DNA of 6,021 nt from Bacillota bacterium (lineage in GTDB: Bacteria > Bacillota > Clostridia > Saccharofermentanales > UBA5734), in contig JAEXPB010000146.1 in NCBI GenBank assembly GCA_023438965.1, positions 1 to 6,021 of the forward strand, read 5' to 3'. Both the position numbers and the translations under genes were made by a program. Under the pieces are notes generated by a model. It saw nothing but the letters and a program-made list of their open reading frames with translations. It was not told where the DNA came from and did not search any database. Positions 1 through 5,505 of the stretch are shown here, piece by piece. How positions within the stretch are numbered: the stretch's first letter is position 1; each line of letters opens with the position of its first letter.

Positions 1-1
1 C

Positions 2-670
2 GGTGGTTTGGACGCCATCTATATCCATTTTGGGGCCTCGGATCTGGCGGAGAACCAATTCATCCAGCAAAAAACCGCGCATCTCAGCCTTATGAATTAC
101 ACGAATTCCTACTGGCGTGATCCGGAATGGGCCGAGCACCGCGGGCAGGAGCATAGCGTCAAAACAACCGGCGACCGCTTGCTGCAGGCGATTATCCAAA
201 GCAAATTCCGGCAGACCATTCGCGAAAACCAGAAACCGGCTTTCCGCTTCCGGTCCGCCGGCGATTTTGCCGCGGCAGACGGCCAGGCCGCCGTTCAGGT
301 CAGCGCGCCTTTTTCGGATTATGCAGTGGCCACCTTCACCTATGATCAAGCAACCCGTTTATACAGCAAAGGGCAGTTTGGCAGCGGCCACCTGGATCTC
401 GCCACCGGTCAGCCGATTAAATTCACCAATGTCTTCCTGTTATTGGCCAAAATCACGCTCAGCGTCAATGGCGTCAACAAGGAGATCGATTTGTCAGCGG
501 GCAGCGGCTATTATGTCTCCGGTGGGAAGCAGCAGGCGATAACCTGGAAAAAGGGCAATACAGACGACAGTTTCCTCTTTCTGGATGCCAAGGGCCAGGA
601 AATACCGGTCAACACCGGGAAAAGCTACATCGGCGTCCTGCCGGCCACCAGCAAGGTCACCTTTCGGTAA
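2..670 (+). CDS. DUF3048 (YerB-like) domain protein, 3' part only
   Basis: This is the C-terminal part of a DUF3048 family protein; the reading frame is open to the left window edge, so the true start (and any lipoprotein signal) is outside. The first visible residues (GGLDAIYIHFGAS) match the family's 'YDAIYVHxGGS' segment, and SYWRD followed by HSVKTTGDRL matches the 'FWRD...HNLYTSTEKL' region that ends the N-terminal DUF3048 domain. The C-terminal domain follows: FTYDQATRLYSKGQ, a TNVFLLLAKI strand, GSGYYVSGGK, then ITWKKG and NTGKSYIGVLP, which are the usual DUF3048_C landmarks. The family (B. subtilis YerB is a member) is mostly cell-surface lipoproteins of unknown biochemical function. 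A TTG at base 8 could be read as a start but falls inside the conserved domain, so it is not one. It ends with TAA and is convergent with smpB, 19 bases apart, with no convincing terminator between. Family assignment is from recognised motifs; function is unknown. Confidence 0.85.
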   Translation, partial: GGLDAIYIHFGASDLAENQFIQQKTAHLSLMNYTNSYWRDPEWAEHRGQEHSVKTTGDRLLQAIIQSKFRQTIRENQKPAFRFRSAGDFAAADGQAAVQVSAPFSDYAVATFTYDQATRLYSKGQFGSGHLDLATGQPIKFTNVFLLLAKITLSVNGVNKEIDLSAGSGYYVSGGKQQAITWKKGNTDDSFLFLDAKGQEIPVNTGKSYIGVLPATSKVTFR

Positions 671-689
671 TCAGCACTGAAGCAACGCC

Positions 690-1166
690 TTATTCAGACT
701 GGCGCCCGCGATCTTTGAGACGTTTCTCAATTTCGCGGGATGCCTGCTTTTTCGCTTCGCTATCCCGCTTGTCATAATTCTTCTTGCCGCGGGCCAAACT
801 GATTTCAACTTTTACCCGGCCGCTTTTAAAGTAGAGACGGGTCGGCACCAGCGTCAGGCCCTCCTGGCGAACGATGCCGAACAGACGCAGGATTTCCCGT
901 TTGTGCATCAGCAGCTTGCGGGTTCGCAGCGGGTCCTTGTTGAAACGGTTGCCCTGCTCATATGGACTGATATGCATATTGTACAGCCACAACTCGCCGT
1001 TGCTGATCGCGGCATAACTATCGTTCAGATTCACCCGGCCTTGCCGGATGGACTTCACCTCGGTGCCGGCCAATTCGATGCCGGCTTCCATTCGTTCCTC
1101 GATATAGTATTCATGATAAGCCTTGCGATTTTCCGCAATCAGCTTGCTGTTTTCATCTTTCGCCAC
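690..1166 (-). CDS. smpB: SsrA (tmRNA)-binding protein SmpB
   Basis: SmpB binds tmRNA and carries it into stalled ribosomes for trans-translation; it acts in the cytoplasm. The 158-aa product is of normal length and shows the family landmarks in order: [20 protein letters not shown] near residues 13-32, [14 protein letters not shown] (about 34-47), [49 protein letters not shown], then [10 protein letters not shown] and a basic C-terminal tail ([13 protein letters not shown]) that enters the decoding site. The start is GTG at 1164-1166, preceded by a strong GGAGGTAG (1171-1178) seven bases upstream of the start when counted from GGAGG. A TATAAT promoter lies close upstream. It is transcribed toward the convergent DUF3048 gene. 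The tmRNA gene (ssrA), often near smpB, is not in the window. The assignment is firm; the regulation is inferred. Confidence 0.98.
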   Translation of the reverse strand: MAKDENSKLIAENRKAYHEYYIEERMEAGIELAGTEVKSIRQGRVNLNDSYAAISNGELWLYNMHISPYEQGNRFNKDPLRTRKLLMHKREILRLFGIVRQEGLTLVPTRLYFKSGRVKVEISLARGKKNYDKRDSEAKKQASREIEKRLKDRGRQSE

Positions 1167-1189
1167 GATCCTACCTCCGCGAAGCCGTG

Positions 1190-1218
1190 ATTATACAGGA
1201 CTTTATACACACTTTCCA
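1190..1218 (-). promoter_or_regulatory. smpB promoter (TGGAAA-17-TATAAT)
   Basis: On the - strand a perfect -10 TATAAT (1190-1195) stands 17 bases from a 4/6 match to the -35 box, TGGAAA (1213-1218). Transcription would start near 1183, giving a leader of about 17 nt that contains just the GGAGGTAG ribosome binding site. DnaA-box-like sequences at 1203-1211 and 1212-1220 lie in the spacer and over the -35 box. The promoter is predicted by eye. Confidence 0.6.
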
Positions 1219-1328
1219 CATAGTTTTCCACATTTCATATCGAAAAAATCGCTCGATACCCTCTATTTTACAAGCTTGATTCAAGTCATTCCACATTTTC
1301 CACAGACCCGCTCAATGAATATTCCACA
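1203..1328 (+). repeat. Cluster of DnaA-box-like 9-mers in AT-rich gap
   Basis: Six 9-mers resembling the DnaA box TTATNCACA lie in the same orientation: TTATACACA (1203-1211, full match), CTTTCCACA (1212-1220), TTTTCCACA (1224-1232), CATTCCACA (1287-1295), TTTTCCACA (1296-1304) and TATTCCACA (1320-1328). Five share the exact heptamer TTCCACA. Two pairs are directly abutting (period 9). The groups are separated by an AT-rich stretch (1233-1286) unlike the GC-rich surroundings. An 8-mer TATACAGG stands on each side (1192-1199 and 1341-1348). TTTTCCACA is a known DnaA-box variant in several bacterial groups. The cluster could be an origin, a DnaA-titration cluster, or a regulatory cluster for smpB. 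The motifs are seen directly; their role is inference. Confidence 0.55.
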
Positions 1329-1446
1329 GAATCCAATGTATATACAGGTCATGTTGCATAAAGTTTCCGTTTCCGGATAGCCATTTCTAGCCAAGGTGCA
1401 TGAATCAGCGGTATCCTCCGGCGATCACCCATTCATCGGCGGGCAG
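1329..1446. other. Rest of the smpB-tsaD intergenic gap
   Basis: This is the tsaD-proximal part of the 280-bp gap (1167-1446). Apart from the second TATACAGG (1341-1348) I see no credible gene, promoter, RNA or strong terminator. The short open frames crossing it have no ribosome binding site or protein-like composition. No clear intrinsic terminator follows the tsaD stop, so some read-through toward smpB is possible. Confidence 0.5.
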
Positions 1447-2475
1447 CTACAATTCCATCGTGGCAAAAGCGTTCAGCGCAAGGTCGTCCCGCCGGCCGGC
1501 CCGGAAAGCAAAATAGCCGGCCGCAGCAATCATGGCCGCGTTGTCGGTGCAAAGCACCAAGGGCGGACAGGTCATCCGGACGCCTTCGCGGTCCGCCCGT
1601 TCGGCCATGCAGCGGCGCAGGCAGCTGTTGGCGGCAACACCGCCGGCCAGGGTCAGACGCTTCAGGCCATATGCCGCCAAAGCCCGGAAGGTGTGGTCGA
1701 CCAGCACGTCGACAATGGCTTGCTGGTAGCTGGCGGCGAAATCACGCAGCGGCAGCAGGTCCGTCCAGGGGACGCCCTGGCGTTCCGCTTGCTGTTGCAG
1801 ACGGTTCAGCTGATTCAGGGCAGCCGTCTTCAAGCCGCTGAATGAAAAGTCCAGGCTGTCAGGGAAATCGGTCCGCGGCAGCTGAATGGCGTCGGTCCGG
1901 CCGCCCTGCGCGGCGCGGTCCAGCAATGGTCCGCCCGGATAGCCCAAGCCGACGGCACGGGCTATTTTGTCAAAAGCTTCACCCGCGGCGTCATCGCGGG
2001 TTCGGGCCAGGACCTGGCGCTGCTGGTAACCCTCGACCAGAACCAGGTGGCTATGCGCGCCGGAAGCGACCAGACAGAGAAAAGGCGGTTCCAGGTCCGG
2101 ATCGGCCAGATAGTTCGCGGCCATGTGTCCCTCGATATGATGGACGCCGATCAACGGCTTGCCGGACACCATGGCCAATCCCTTGGCCGCCGAAAGGCCG
2201 ACCAGGAGGGCGCCGATCAAACCCGGACCACAGGTGGCGGCAATCGCATCGACGTCCGCGAGCGACTTGCCGGCATCGTGCAAGGCCTGGTCGATGACCG
2301 GCAAAATCGCCTCGACATGCATCCGGGAAGCGATTTCCGGGACAACGCCGCCAAATTGCTTGTGAAAATCGGCCTGGGAGGCGATGACATTGGATAATAT
2401 CCGCCGTCCGCCTTCAACAACCGCGGCAGCGGTTTCATCACAGGAAGATTCGATGCCAAGGATCAGTTCCGGCAT
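1447..2475 (-). CDS. tsaD: tRNA N6-adenosine threonylcarbamoyltransferase TsaD
   Basis: TsaD transfers the threonylcarbamoyl group from threonylcarbamoyl-AMP to A37 of ANN-decoding tRNAs (t6A), working in the cytoplasm with TsaB and TsaE. The 342-aa ASKHA-fold product has GIESSCDET (7-15), [13 protein letters not shown] (42-54), [11 protein letters not shown] (83-93), metal-ligand motif HIEGH (H113, H117), [10 protein letters not shown] (161-170), [16 protein letters not shown] (209-217), AGGVAAN (277-283) and CTDNAAM with the third metal ligand D311. I start at ATG 2473-2475: the family begins a few residues before GIES, and GGAAAGGA (2487-2494) lies 11 bases upstream. An in-frame ATG at 2503-2505 would add ten residues but has no ribosome binding site. 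The loop that is normally [LV]-SGGH reads VASGAH (136-141), so a normally invariant glycine is alanine. TsaB, TsaE and RimI genes, often adjacent, are absent here. The gene is divergent from the hydrolase-fold gene. Confidence 0.97.
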   Translation of the reverse strand: MPELILGIESSCDETAAAVVEGGRRILSNVIASQADFHKQFGGVVPEIASRMHVEAILPVIDQALHDAGKSLADVDAIAATCGPGLIGALLVGLSAAKGLAMVSGKPLIGVHHIEGHMAANYLADPDLEPPFLCLVASGAHSHLVLVEGYQQRQVLARTRDDAAGEAFDKIARAVGLGYPGGPLLDRAAQGGRTDAIQLPRTDFPDSLDFSFSGLKTAALNQLNRLQQQAERQGVPWTDLLPLRDFAASYQQAIVDVLVDHTFRALAAYGLKRLTLAGGVAANSCLRRCMAERADREGVRMTCPPLVLCTDNAAMIAAAGYFAFRAGRRDDLALNAFATMEL

Positions 2476-2527
2476 TGGTTGCGATATCCTTTCCGTTTCA
2501 TGCATCTATACGGCAGGCAGCCGAAGC

Positions 2528-2561
2528 GGCCGGCCGGTCCGGCGTTGGGCGGCGGCCGGCC
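2528..2561. repeat. GC-only inverted repeat in the divergent region
   Basis: GGCCGGCCG (2528-2536) and CGGCCGGCC (2553-2561) form a perfect 9-bp inverted repeat around a 16-base loop. It lies between tsaD and the divergent + strand gene, and would fall in the tsaD leader if tsaD is transcribed from the TAGAAT near 2574. No T run follows on either strand, so it is not a standard terminator. A leader hairpin is possible, but GC-rich self-complementary words of this kind are common in this DNA. Confidence 0.4.
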
Positions 2562-2573
2562 ATTTGCCTTTCA

Positions 2574-2582
2574 ATTCTACCA
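2574..2582 (-). promoter_or_regulatory. Possible tsaD extended -10 promoter (TGGTAGAAT)
   Basis: On the - strand TAGAAT (2574-2579) is preceded by TGG (2580-2582), the extended -10 arrangement, with no recognisable -35 box. It would give tsaD a leader of about 90 nt containing the GC-only inverted repeat. It is the best candidate I find between the two divergent genes on this strand, but weak. Confidence 0.3.
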
Positions 2583-2600
2583 CAATCCGGCTCTTGAGCG

Positions 2601-2609
2601 TGTTATAAT
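2601..2609 (+). promoter_or_regulatory. Extended -10 promoter for the hydrolase-fold gene
   Basis: TGTTATAAT (2601-2609) is a perfect TATAAT with a TGn extension, and no good -35 box at 16-18 bases, which fits an extended -10 promoter. The start of transcription would be near 2616, about 34 bases before the ATG at 2650. The leader carries AAAGGAG (2637-2643), six bases from the start codon. Confidence 0.6.
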
Positions 2610-2649
2610 CTAGAAATGTGCGACCCTTATCCCGCCAAAGGAGTATGTC

Positions 2650-3708
2650 ATGAACACGCGAACCAGTATCAGCCGCGCACCGGTCACCCGCCACACCTCC
2701 CGTCGGATTCGCCGGCTGGCGGTTATCACGACCCTGCTGGCCATCATCCTGATGACGATTGTTGTCCTGACTTTCGTCAATGCCAGCCGCCTGATGCGTG
2801 AACCGGCCAAGCCGCTGGATACCTTCACCAGCAATATCCTGCCCGCTTTCCGTCTGGCCAGCTTCCCGTCTCTCGATGAGCAAAGCAAATTGCACGGCTG
2901 GTTTTTCCCCGCCAAAGGCGATCCGGTCAGCACAATCATCCTGGTTCATGCCCAGGGCCGCAACCGGCTGCAATTCGATCTGGACAGCGCGGGCCTGTAC
3001 GAATTCCTGATCAACCAGCATTTTAACGTTCTGGCCTTCGATCTGCGCCGCAGCGGCCAATCCGAAGGAGAAATGTCCGGTTACGGCTATGCCGAATGGG
3101 CGGATGTCCTGGCCGCCATCAAGTATGTCCGGAAAAACACGACCACGCGCGATGTCCTGTTGTTCGGCTTCGGTACCGGGACATCCGCGGCGCTGATCGC
3201 GCTCGATCAGTTGCCGCCGGCTGGTCTGGTCGCCGCGGCAGCCGGAAAAGACGATACCGCGGCTAATGCCTTGAAAAAATACGCGAAAGAGATCCAGAAT
3301 CTGGGATTCGATCAATCCTATATCCGCGGTTTGCTGCTGGATACACCTTGCGTGTCACCCGACGCCTTCATCCAGGCGGACTGCCGCCAGGAAAGCACTT
3401 TGGGCCGGTGGCTGCTGCAATACACCGTACCCTATGCGATCCGCCTTTCATCCGGTGGCGTCGCCCAGGCTAATCTGATCACCATCCTGACCCGCAGCCA
3501 GCTGCCGGTATTCATTTCTTACAGCAGCGCGGACAATCAAGTCGGGGTGGAACATATCACACCCCTGATCGATGAACGGCTGCGACTGCATCCCGATACC
3601 ACGGTCGTCCATACGAATAAGCAAGTCGGGTCGGTCAGCGGTTACCTGCAAGATCAGGAAGCCTATCAATCGGCAATCTCCAATTATTTCCAGCGTTTCT
3701 TTCAATGA
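2650..3708 (+). CDS. Membrane-anchored alpha/beta-hydrolase-fold protein, probable pseudoenzyme
   Basis: The 352-aa product has a basic N terminus (RHTSRRIRRL), one membrane helix (about 23-43) and an alpha/beta-hydrolase domain predicted, by the positive-inside rule, to lie outside the membrane. Fold landmarks resemble the YqkD/BEM46-like group: TIILVHAQGRNR (95-106), FNVLAFDLRRSGQSEG (125-140), DVLLFGFGTGTSAAL (168-182), GLLLDTPCVSPD (227-238), PVFISYSSAD (286-295) and DQEAYQSAISNYF near the end. The nucleophile elbow, normally G-x-S-x-G, is G173-F-G175-T-G177: the codon at 3172-3174 is GGT. The acid D295 is kept, but where relatives have the catalytic His, nine residues before EAY, there is S328 (TCG at 3631-3633). 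Two of three triad residues are therefore missing. Residues about 189-221 look like an insertion. AAAGGAG supports the ATG start. The gene is alone on its strand. The fold is confident; loss of catalysis is inference and the role unknown. Confidence 0.85.
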   Translation: MNTRTSISRAPVTRHTSRRIRRLAVITTLLAIILMTIVVLTFVNASRLMREPAKPLDTFTSNILPAFRLASFPSLDEQSKLHGWFFPAKGDPVSTIILVHAQGRNRLQFDLDSAGLYEFLINQHFNVLAFDLRRSGQSEGEMSGYGYAEWADVLAAIKYVRKNTTTRDVLLFGFGTGTSAALIALDQLPPAGLVAAAAGKDDTAANALKKYAKEIQNLGFDQSYIRGLLLDTPCVSPDAFIQADCRQESTLGRWLLQYTVPYAIRLSSGGVAQANLITILTRSQLPVFISYSSADNQVGVEHITPLIDERLRLHPDTTVVHTNKQVGSVSGYLQDQEAYQSAISNYFQRFFQ

Positions 3709-3717
3709 TCAGCCGTC

Positions 3718-3745
3718 AAGCGTCCGGTCCAGTTGACGCTTTTCG
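3718..3745 (+). terminator. Intrinsic terminator after the hydrolase-fold gene
   Basis: AAGCGTC (3718-3724) pairs with GACGCTT (3735-3741) around a 10-base loop and is followed by a short T run (3740-3743). It begins ten bases after the hydrolase-fold stop codon and sits between two convergent genes. An alternative pairing CGTCAA with TTGACG is also possible. On the opposite strand there is no T run after the stem, so termination is mainly for + strand transcripts. The T run is short, so strength is uncertain. Confidence 0.5.
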
Positions 3746-3748
3746 CCT

Positions 3749-4936
3749 TTACCAAATCAAGTGGACGAACAGGATTGTTGAACCGATATAAGTCGCCAGA
3801 ATCAGCAACAGTAAAAATCCCGCCAGCACAATCGCACCCGGCCGGGCGTAATTCAACCCGCCATTATTGCCGAAACGGTCTTCCACAAAGATCGACGGAT
3901 CTTCGCGGTTGAAATAAAACATCCCCAACTTCCAATACCGGTCGTCGCTAAAAGACTTACGGGTCAGCGTCCCGTCCGGCTGCGGATATCCGGCTGCTGC
4001 CACGTCGGCGTCGGTAATGGCTGGGTTTAGCTTGTTGCCGGCTTGTCCGGCTTTGACGGAAACCCATACCGGCGGCACGATCATCAGCGTGGTCGGAACG
4101 AGCATGAAGCCGACCATAAAGAGACCGGATGGAATCCAGAGGTTCAGCATCATGGGCTGCAGAACCAGGAACATCGCACAAATGCATAAGGTGATGAAGC
4201 CGAGCACATGGCTCATCAAACGCCGGTATACCCGATGCTGGGCATAGGATAAAGCCGGATTATCCTGGCTGACCTGCAGCTTCATGCGATAAATGATGAA
4301 ATTGCAGCCCAGCATGAACGCGGTCATGACCAATGAGATGATCGGCAGGACCAGGATATGCCCGATCGACTTGACGGCCCAGGCATCGGCCTCCATGGCG
4401 CCATTCCAATGCGTGACGATGGTGTCCGGCATCGACGGATAGGCCAGCAGGGACAGCAGCGCGGCCAGGATCGACGATCCGGCGCCGATGATGTACCAGA
4501 GCCATGGCAGACCGCCGAATCGTTCGCGCGAGCGGGCTGAGCGGGTTTCCGCCGTGCCGACTGCCGGAATGATCCAGCCGGATTGATTCTTCAGCCTGGC
4601 GGCTTGCCGCCAGAGCGGCAGATAAACCAGAAACTGGAATGGCAGCATCAGCAAGGGCAGGTAAAGCGTGGCCAATAATGTATATTCAGGCCGGTAATAA
4701 TACTGCGCGATCGCCAGGCCCAGGGAGATCGCCATCACCGCCAGCATCGCTGCCGAAAACAGCCGTTTCATGCGGCGGACCTCCGGCAGGCCGTGGGCCG
4801 CTTCCGGAACCCGGATGCCGAAAAGCAGGGACCGGCGCGTGATATAGGGCAAAATGGCCAGGGTCACGCCAATAATCAGGACCATTAATACATTCAGCAA
4901 CATCATGATCAAATTCATTTCCTTCATGCCGTCCAT
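3749..4936 (-). CDS. DUF1648/DUF5808 polytopic membrane protein
   Basis: The 395-aa protein has about eight predicted membrane helices (near 10-30, 59-80, 86-108, 144-166, 190-216, 241-263, 267-292 and 367-392). The N-terminal LPYITRRSLLFGIRVPE (29-45) is typical of this family. A DUF1648 segment (YPSMPDTIVTHWNGAMEAD, 166-184) follows, the module also found in SdpI-type proteins. Near the C terminus DDRYWKLGMFYFN...FVEDRFG (331-355) is the DUF5808 signature. The biochemical role is not established; SdpI, a DUF1648 protein of B. subtilis, confers immunity to the toxin SdpC and signals to its regulator SdpR, but that role cannot be transferred on domain alone. The ATG at 4934-4936 lies nine bases from AAGGAG (4946-4951); a nearer ATG (4941-4943) is out of frame. 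It follows gntR by 47 bases on the same strand and is probably co-transcribed and controlled by it. Confidence 0.88.
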   Translation of the reverse strand: MDGMKEMNLIMMLLNVLMVLIIGVTLAILPYITRRSLLFGIRVPEAAHGLPEVRRMKRLFSAAMLAVMAISLGLAIAQYYYRPEYTLLATLYLPLLMLPFQFLVYLPLWRQAARLKNQSGWIIPAVGTAETRSARSRERFGGLPWLWYIIGAGSSILAALLSLLAYPSMPDTIVTHWNGAMEADAWAVKSIGHILVLPIISLVMTAFMLGCNFIIYRMKLQVSQDNPALSYAQHRVYRRLMSHVLGFITLCICAMFLVLQPMMLNLWIPSGLFMVGFMLVPTTLMIVPPVWVSVKAGQAGNKLNPAITDADVAAAGYPQPDGTLTRKSFSDDRYWKLGMFYFNREDPSIFVEDRFGNNGGLNYARPGAIVLAGFLLLLILATYIGSTILFVHLIW

Positions 4937-4953
4937 GGGTCATTTCTCCTTGT

Positions 4954-4974
4954 CAGCCGGCGTCCAGCCGGCTG
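4954..4974 (-). repeat. Intercistronic hairpin next to ribosome binding site
   Basis: Read on the - strand, CAGCCGGC and GCCGGCTG form a perfect 8-bp stem with a 5-base loop (4962-4966), in the 47-base gap between gntR and the DUF1648 gene. It ends two bases before AAGGAG (4946-4951). No T run follows, so it is not an ordinary terminator. It could protect or mark a processed mRNA end, or tune translation of the downstream gene. The pairing is seen; the effect is inference. Confidence 0.55.
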
Positions 4975-4983
4975 TTAATCAAT

Positions 4984-5382
4984 TCAGGACCGTTCCGTTT
5001 GCGGTTCAAGATTGCCAACCTCGCGCAGAACCGATGCGCAAAGGATGCCGAACTGGTCGGCCGTGAGGCCGTGGCAGATGGCTTCGGCAGCCATCGGCCG
5101 GATCTGACGCTTCAGCCGGTCCGAAAAACCAGGCTCATCCGGCGGACCCAGAGCGACCGATGCGCCGGATCGCCGGTTCATGGCCAGGTAACCCTCATCC
5201 CGTAACAAGGCATAGGCTTTGTTGGCCGTATGGATATTGATGCCGATGTCTGCCGCCAGGCGCCGGACTGATGGCAGGTCCTCGCCCGGTTTCAGGATGC
5301 CGGCAGCGATTCCAATCACGATCTGGTCGCGCAATTGGGTATATATTGGCGTTTCACTGGCAAAATCAATGCTCAAGATCAT
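4984..5382 (-). CDS. GntR-family transcriptional regulator, YtrA-like
   Basis: This is a short GntR regulator of 132 aa. Residues about 10-77 form the winged helix-turn-helix: TPIYTQLRDQI, GILKPGEDLPSVRRLAADIG (29-48), HTANKAYALLRDEGYL (51-66), then the wing NRRSGASV. Only some 55 residues follow, too few for the large effector domains of FadR or HutC types and typical of the YtrA subfamily, which usually regulates adjacent membrane-protein or ABC-transporter genes. I start at ATG 5380-5382, behind GGGAGGTGG with GGAGGT eight bases away, and directly ahead of the usual ILSIDFxSxTPIYxQ beginning. The longer frame from 5433 would start inside the palindromic operator and past the predicted transcription start's leader, and lacks a ribosome binding site. 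It is first in a two-gene unit with the DUF1648 membrane gene. Its promoter lies within a long palindrome, implying autorepression. Confidence 0.93.
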   Translation of the reverse strand: MILSIDFASETPIYTQLRDQIVIGIAAGILKPGEDLPSVRRLAADIGINIHTANKAYALLRDEGYLAMNRRSGASVALGPPDEPGFSDRLKRQIRPMAAEAICHGLTADQFGILCASVLREVGNLEPQTERS

Positions 5383-5390
5383 CTCAAGCC

Positions 5391-5397
5391 ACCTCCC
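5391..5397 (-). promoter_or_regulatory. Ribosome binding site fixing the gntR start
   Basis: On the - strand GGGAGGT (5391-5397) precedes ATG 5380-5382 by eight bases. This is the strongest Shine-Dalgarno match in the region and decides for the 132-aa GntR product over the longer frame. Confidence 0.8.
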
Positions 5398-5422
5398 GGC
5401 ATCACGGTTCAGCCAACATGAC

Positions 5423-5467
5423 ATTTGATCCACCTGTTATATATCTATTATAACAGATGGATCAAAT
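5423..5467. promoter_or_regulatory. 45-bp palindromic operator of gntR
   Basis: ATTTGATCCACCTGTTATA (5423-5441) and TATAACAGATGGATCAAAT (5449-5467) are 19-base inverted arms with one mismatch (C5433 against A5457) around a 7-base centre, TATCTAT. The arms straddle the -10 box and run into the spacer and the first transcribed bases of the gntR promoter. YtrA-subfamily regulators are known for long palindromic operators, so this is the likely GntR binding site. An alternative is a hairpin ending the upstream kinase-like transcript, but it lacks a T run. Confidence 0.8.
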
Positions 5468-5475
5468 ATCGGCAA
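5447..5475 (-). promoter_or_regulatory. gntR promoter (TTGCCG-17-TATAAT)
   Basis: On the - strand -35 TTGCCG (5470-5475; 4/6) and a perfect -10 TATAAT (5447-5452) are 17 bases apart. Transcription should start near 5440, with a leader of about 58 nt before the gntR ATG. The -10 box and most of the spacer lie inside the palindromic operator, so a bound regulator would block polymerase. Confidence 0.75.
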
Positions 5476-5505
5476 GCCGTCCGGGCGGTTCCCGTCTGTT
5501 CCGGC

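Noticed and set aside
671..689. Possible terminator between the convergent DUF3048 and smpB genes
   Set aside because: Only a 4-bp TCAG/CTGA pairing with a 2-base loop and no T run; not a supportable terminator.
1123..1380. 85-codon + strand open frame spanning the smpB-tsaD gap
   Set aside because: It starts inside smpB antisense, has no ribosome binding site, and its codons are simply the DnaA-box-like array (repeated PHF/TF words).
1396..2397. Several + strand open frames of 65-151 codons across tsaD
   Set aside because: All are antisense to the well-conserved tsaD coding frame, are typical of GC-rich DNA, and have no start signals or family motifs.
2506..3315. A 269-codon open frame on the - strand that ends just before the longer tsaD start and looks like an upstream operon gene
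   Set aside because: It is antisense to the conserved alpha/beta-hydrolase-fold gene, has a Q/G/R/D-rich composition with no recognisable family and shows no ribosome binding site; it is a shadow frame.
4907..4914. GATCAAAT, identical to the end of the gntR operator half-site, near the start of the DUF1648 gene
   Set aside because: Only eight bases, no second arm, and it lies in codons for NLI; likely chance.
5383..5433. 17-residue N-terminal extension of GntR from an ATG at 5433
   Set aside because: That ATG lies inside the palindromic operator with no ribosome binding site, whereas ATG 5382 has GGGAGGT at proper spacing and matches the usual beginning of the family.
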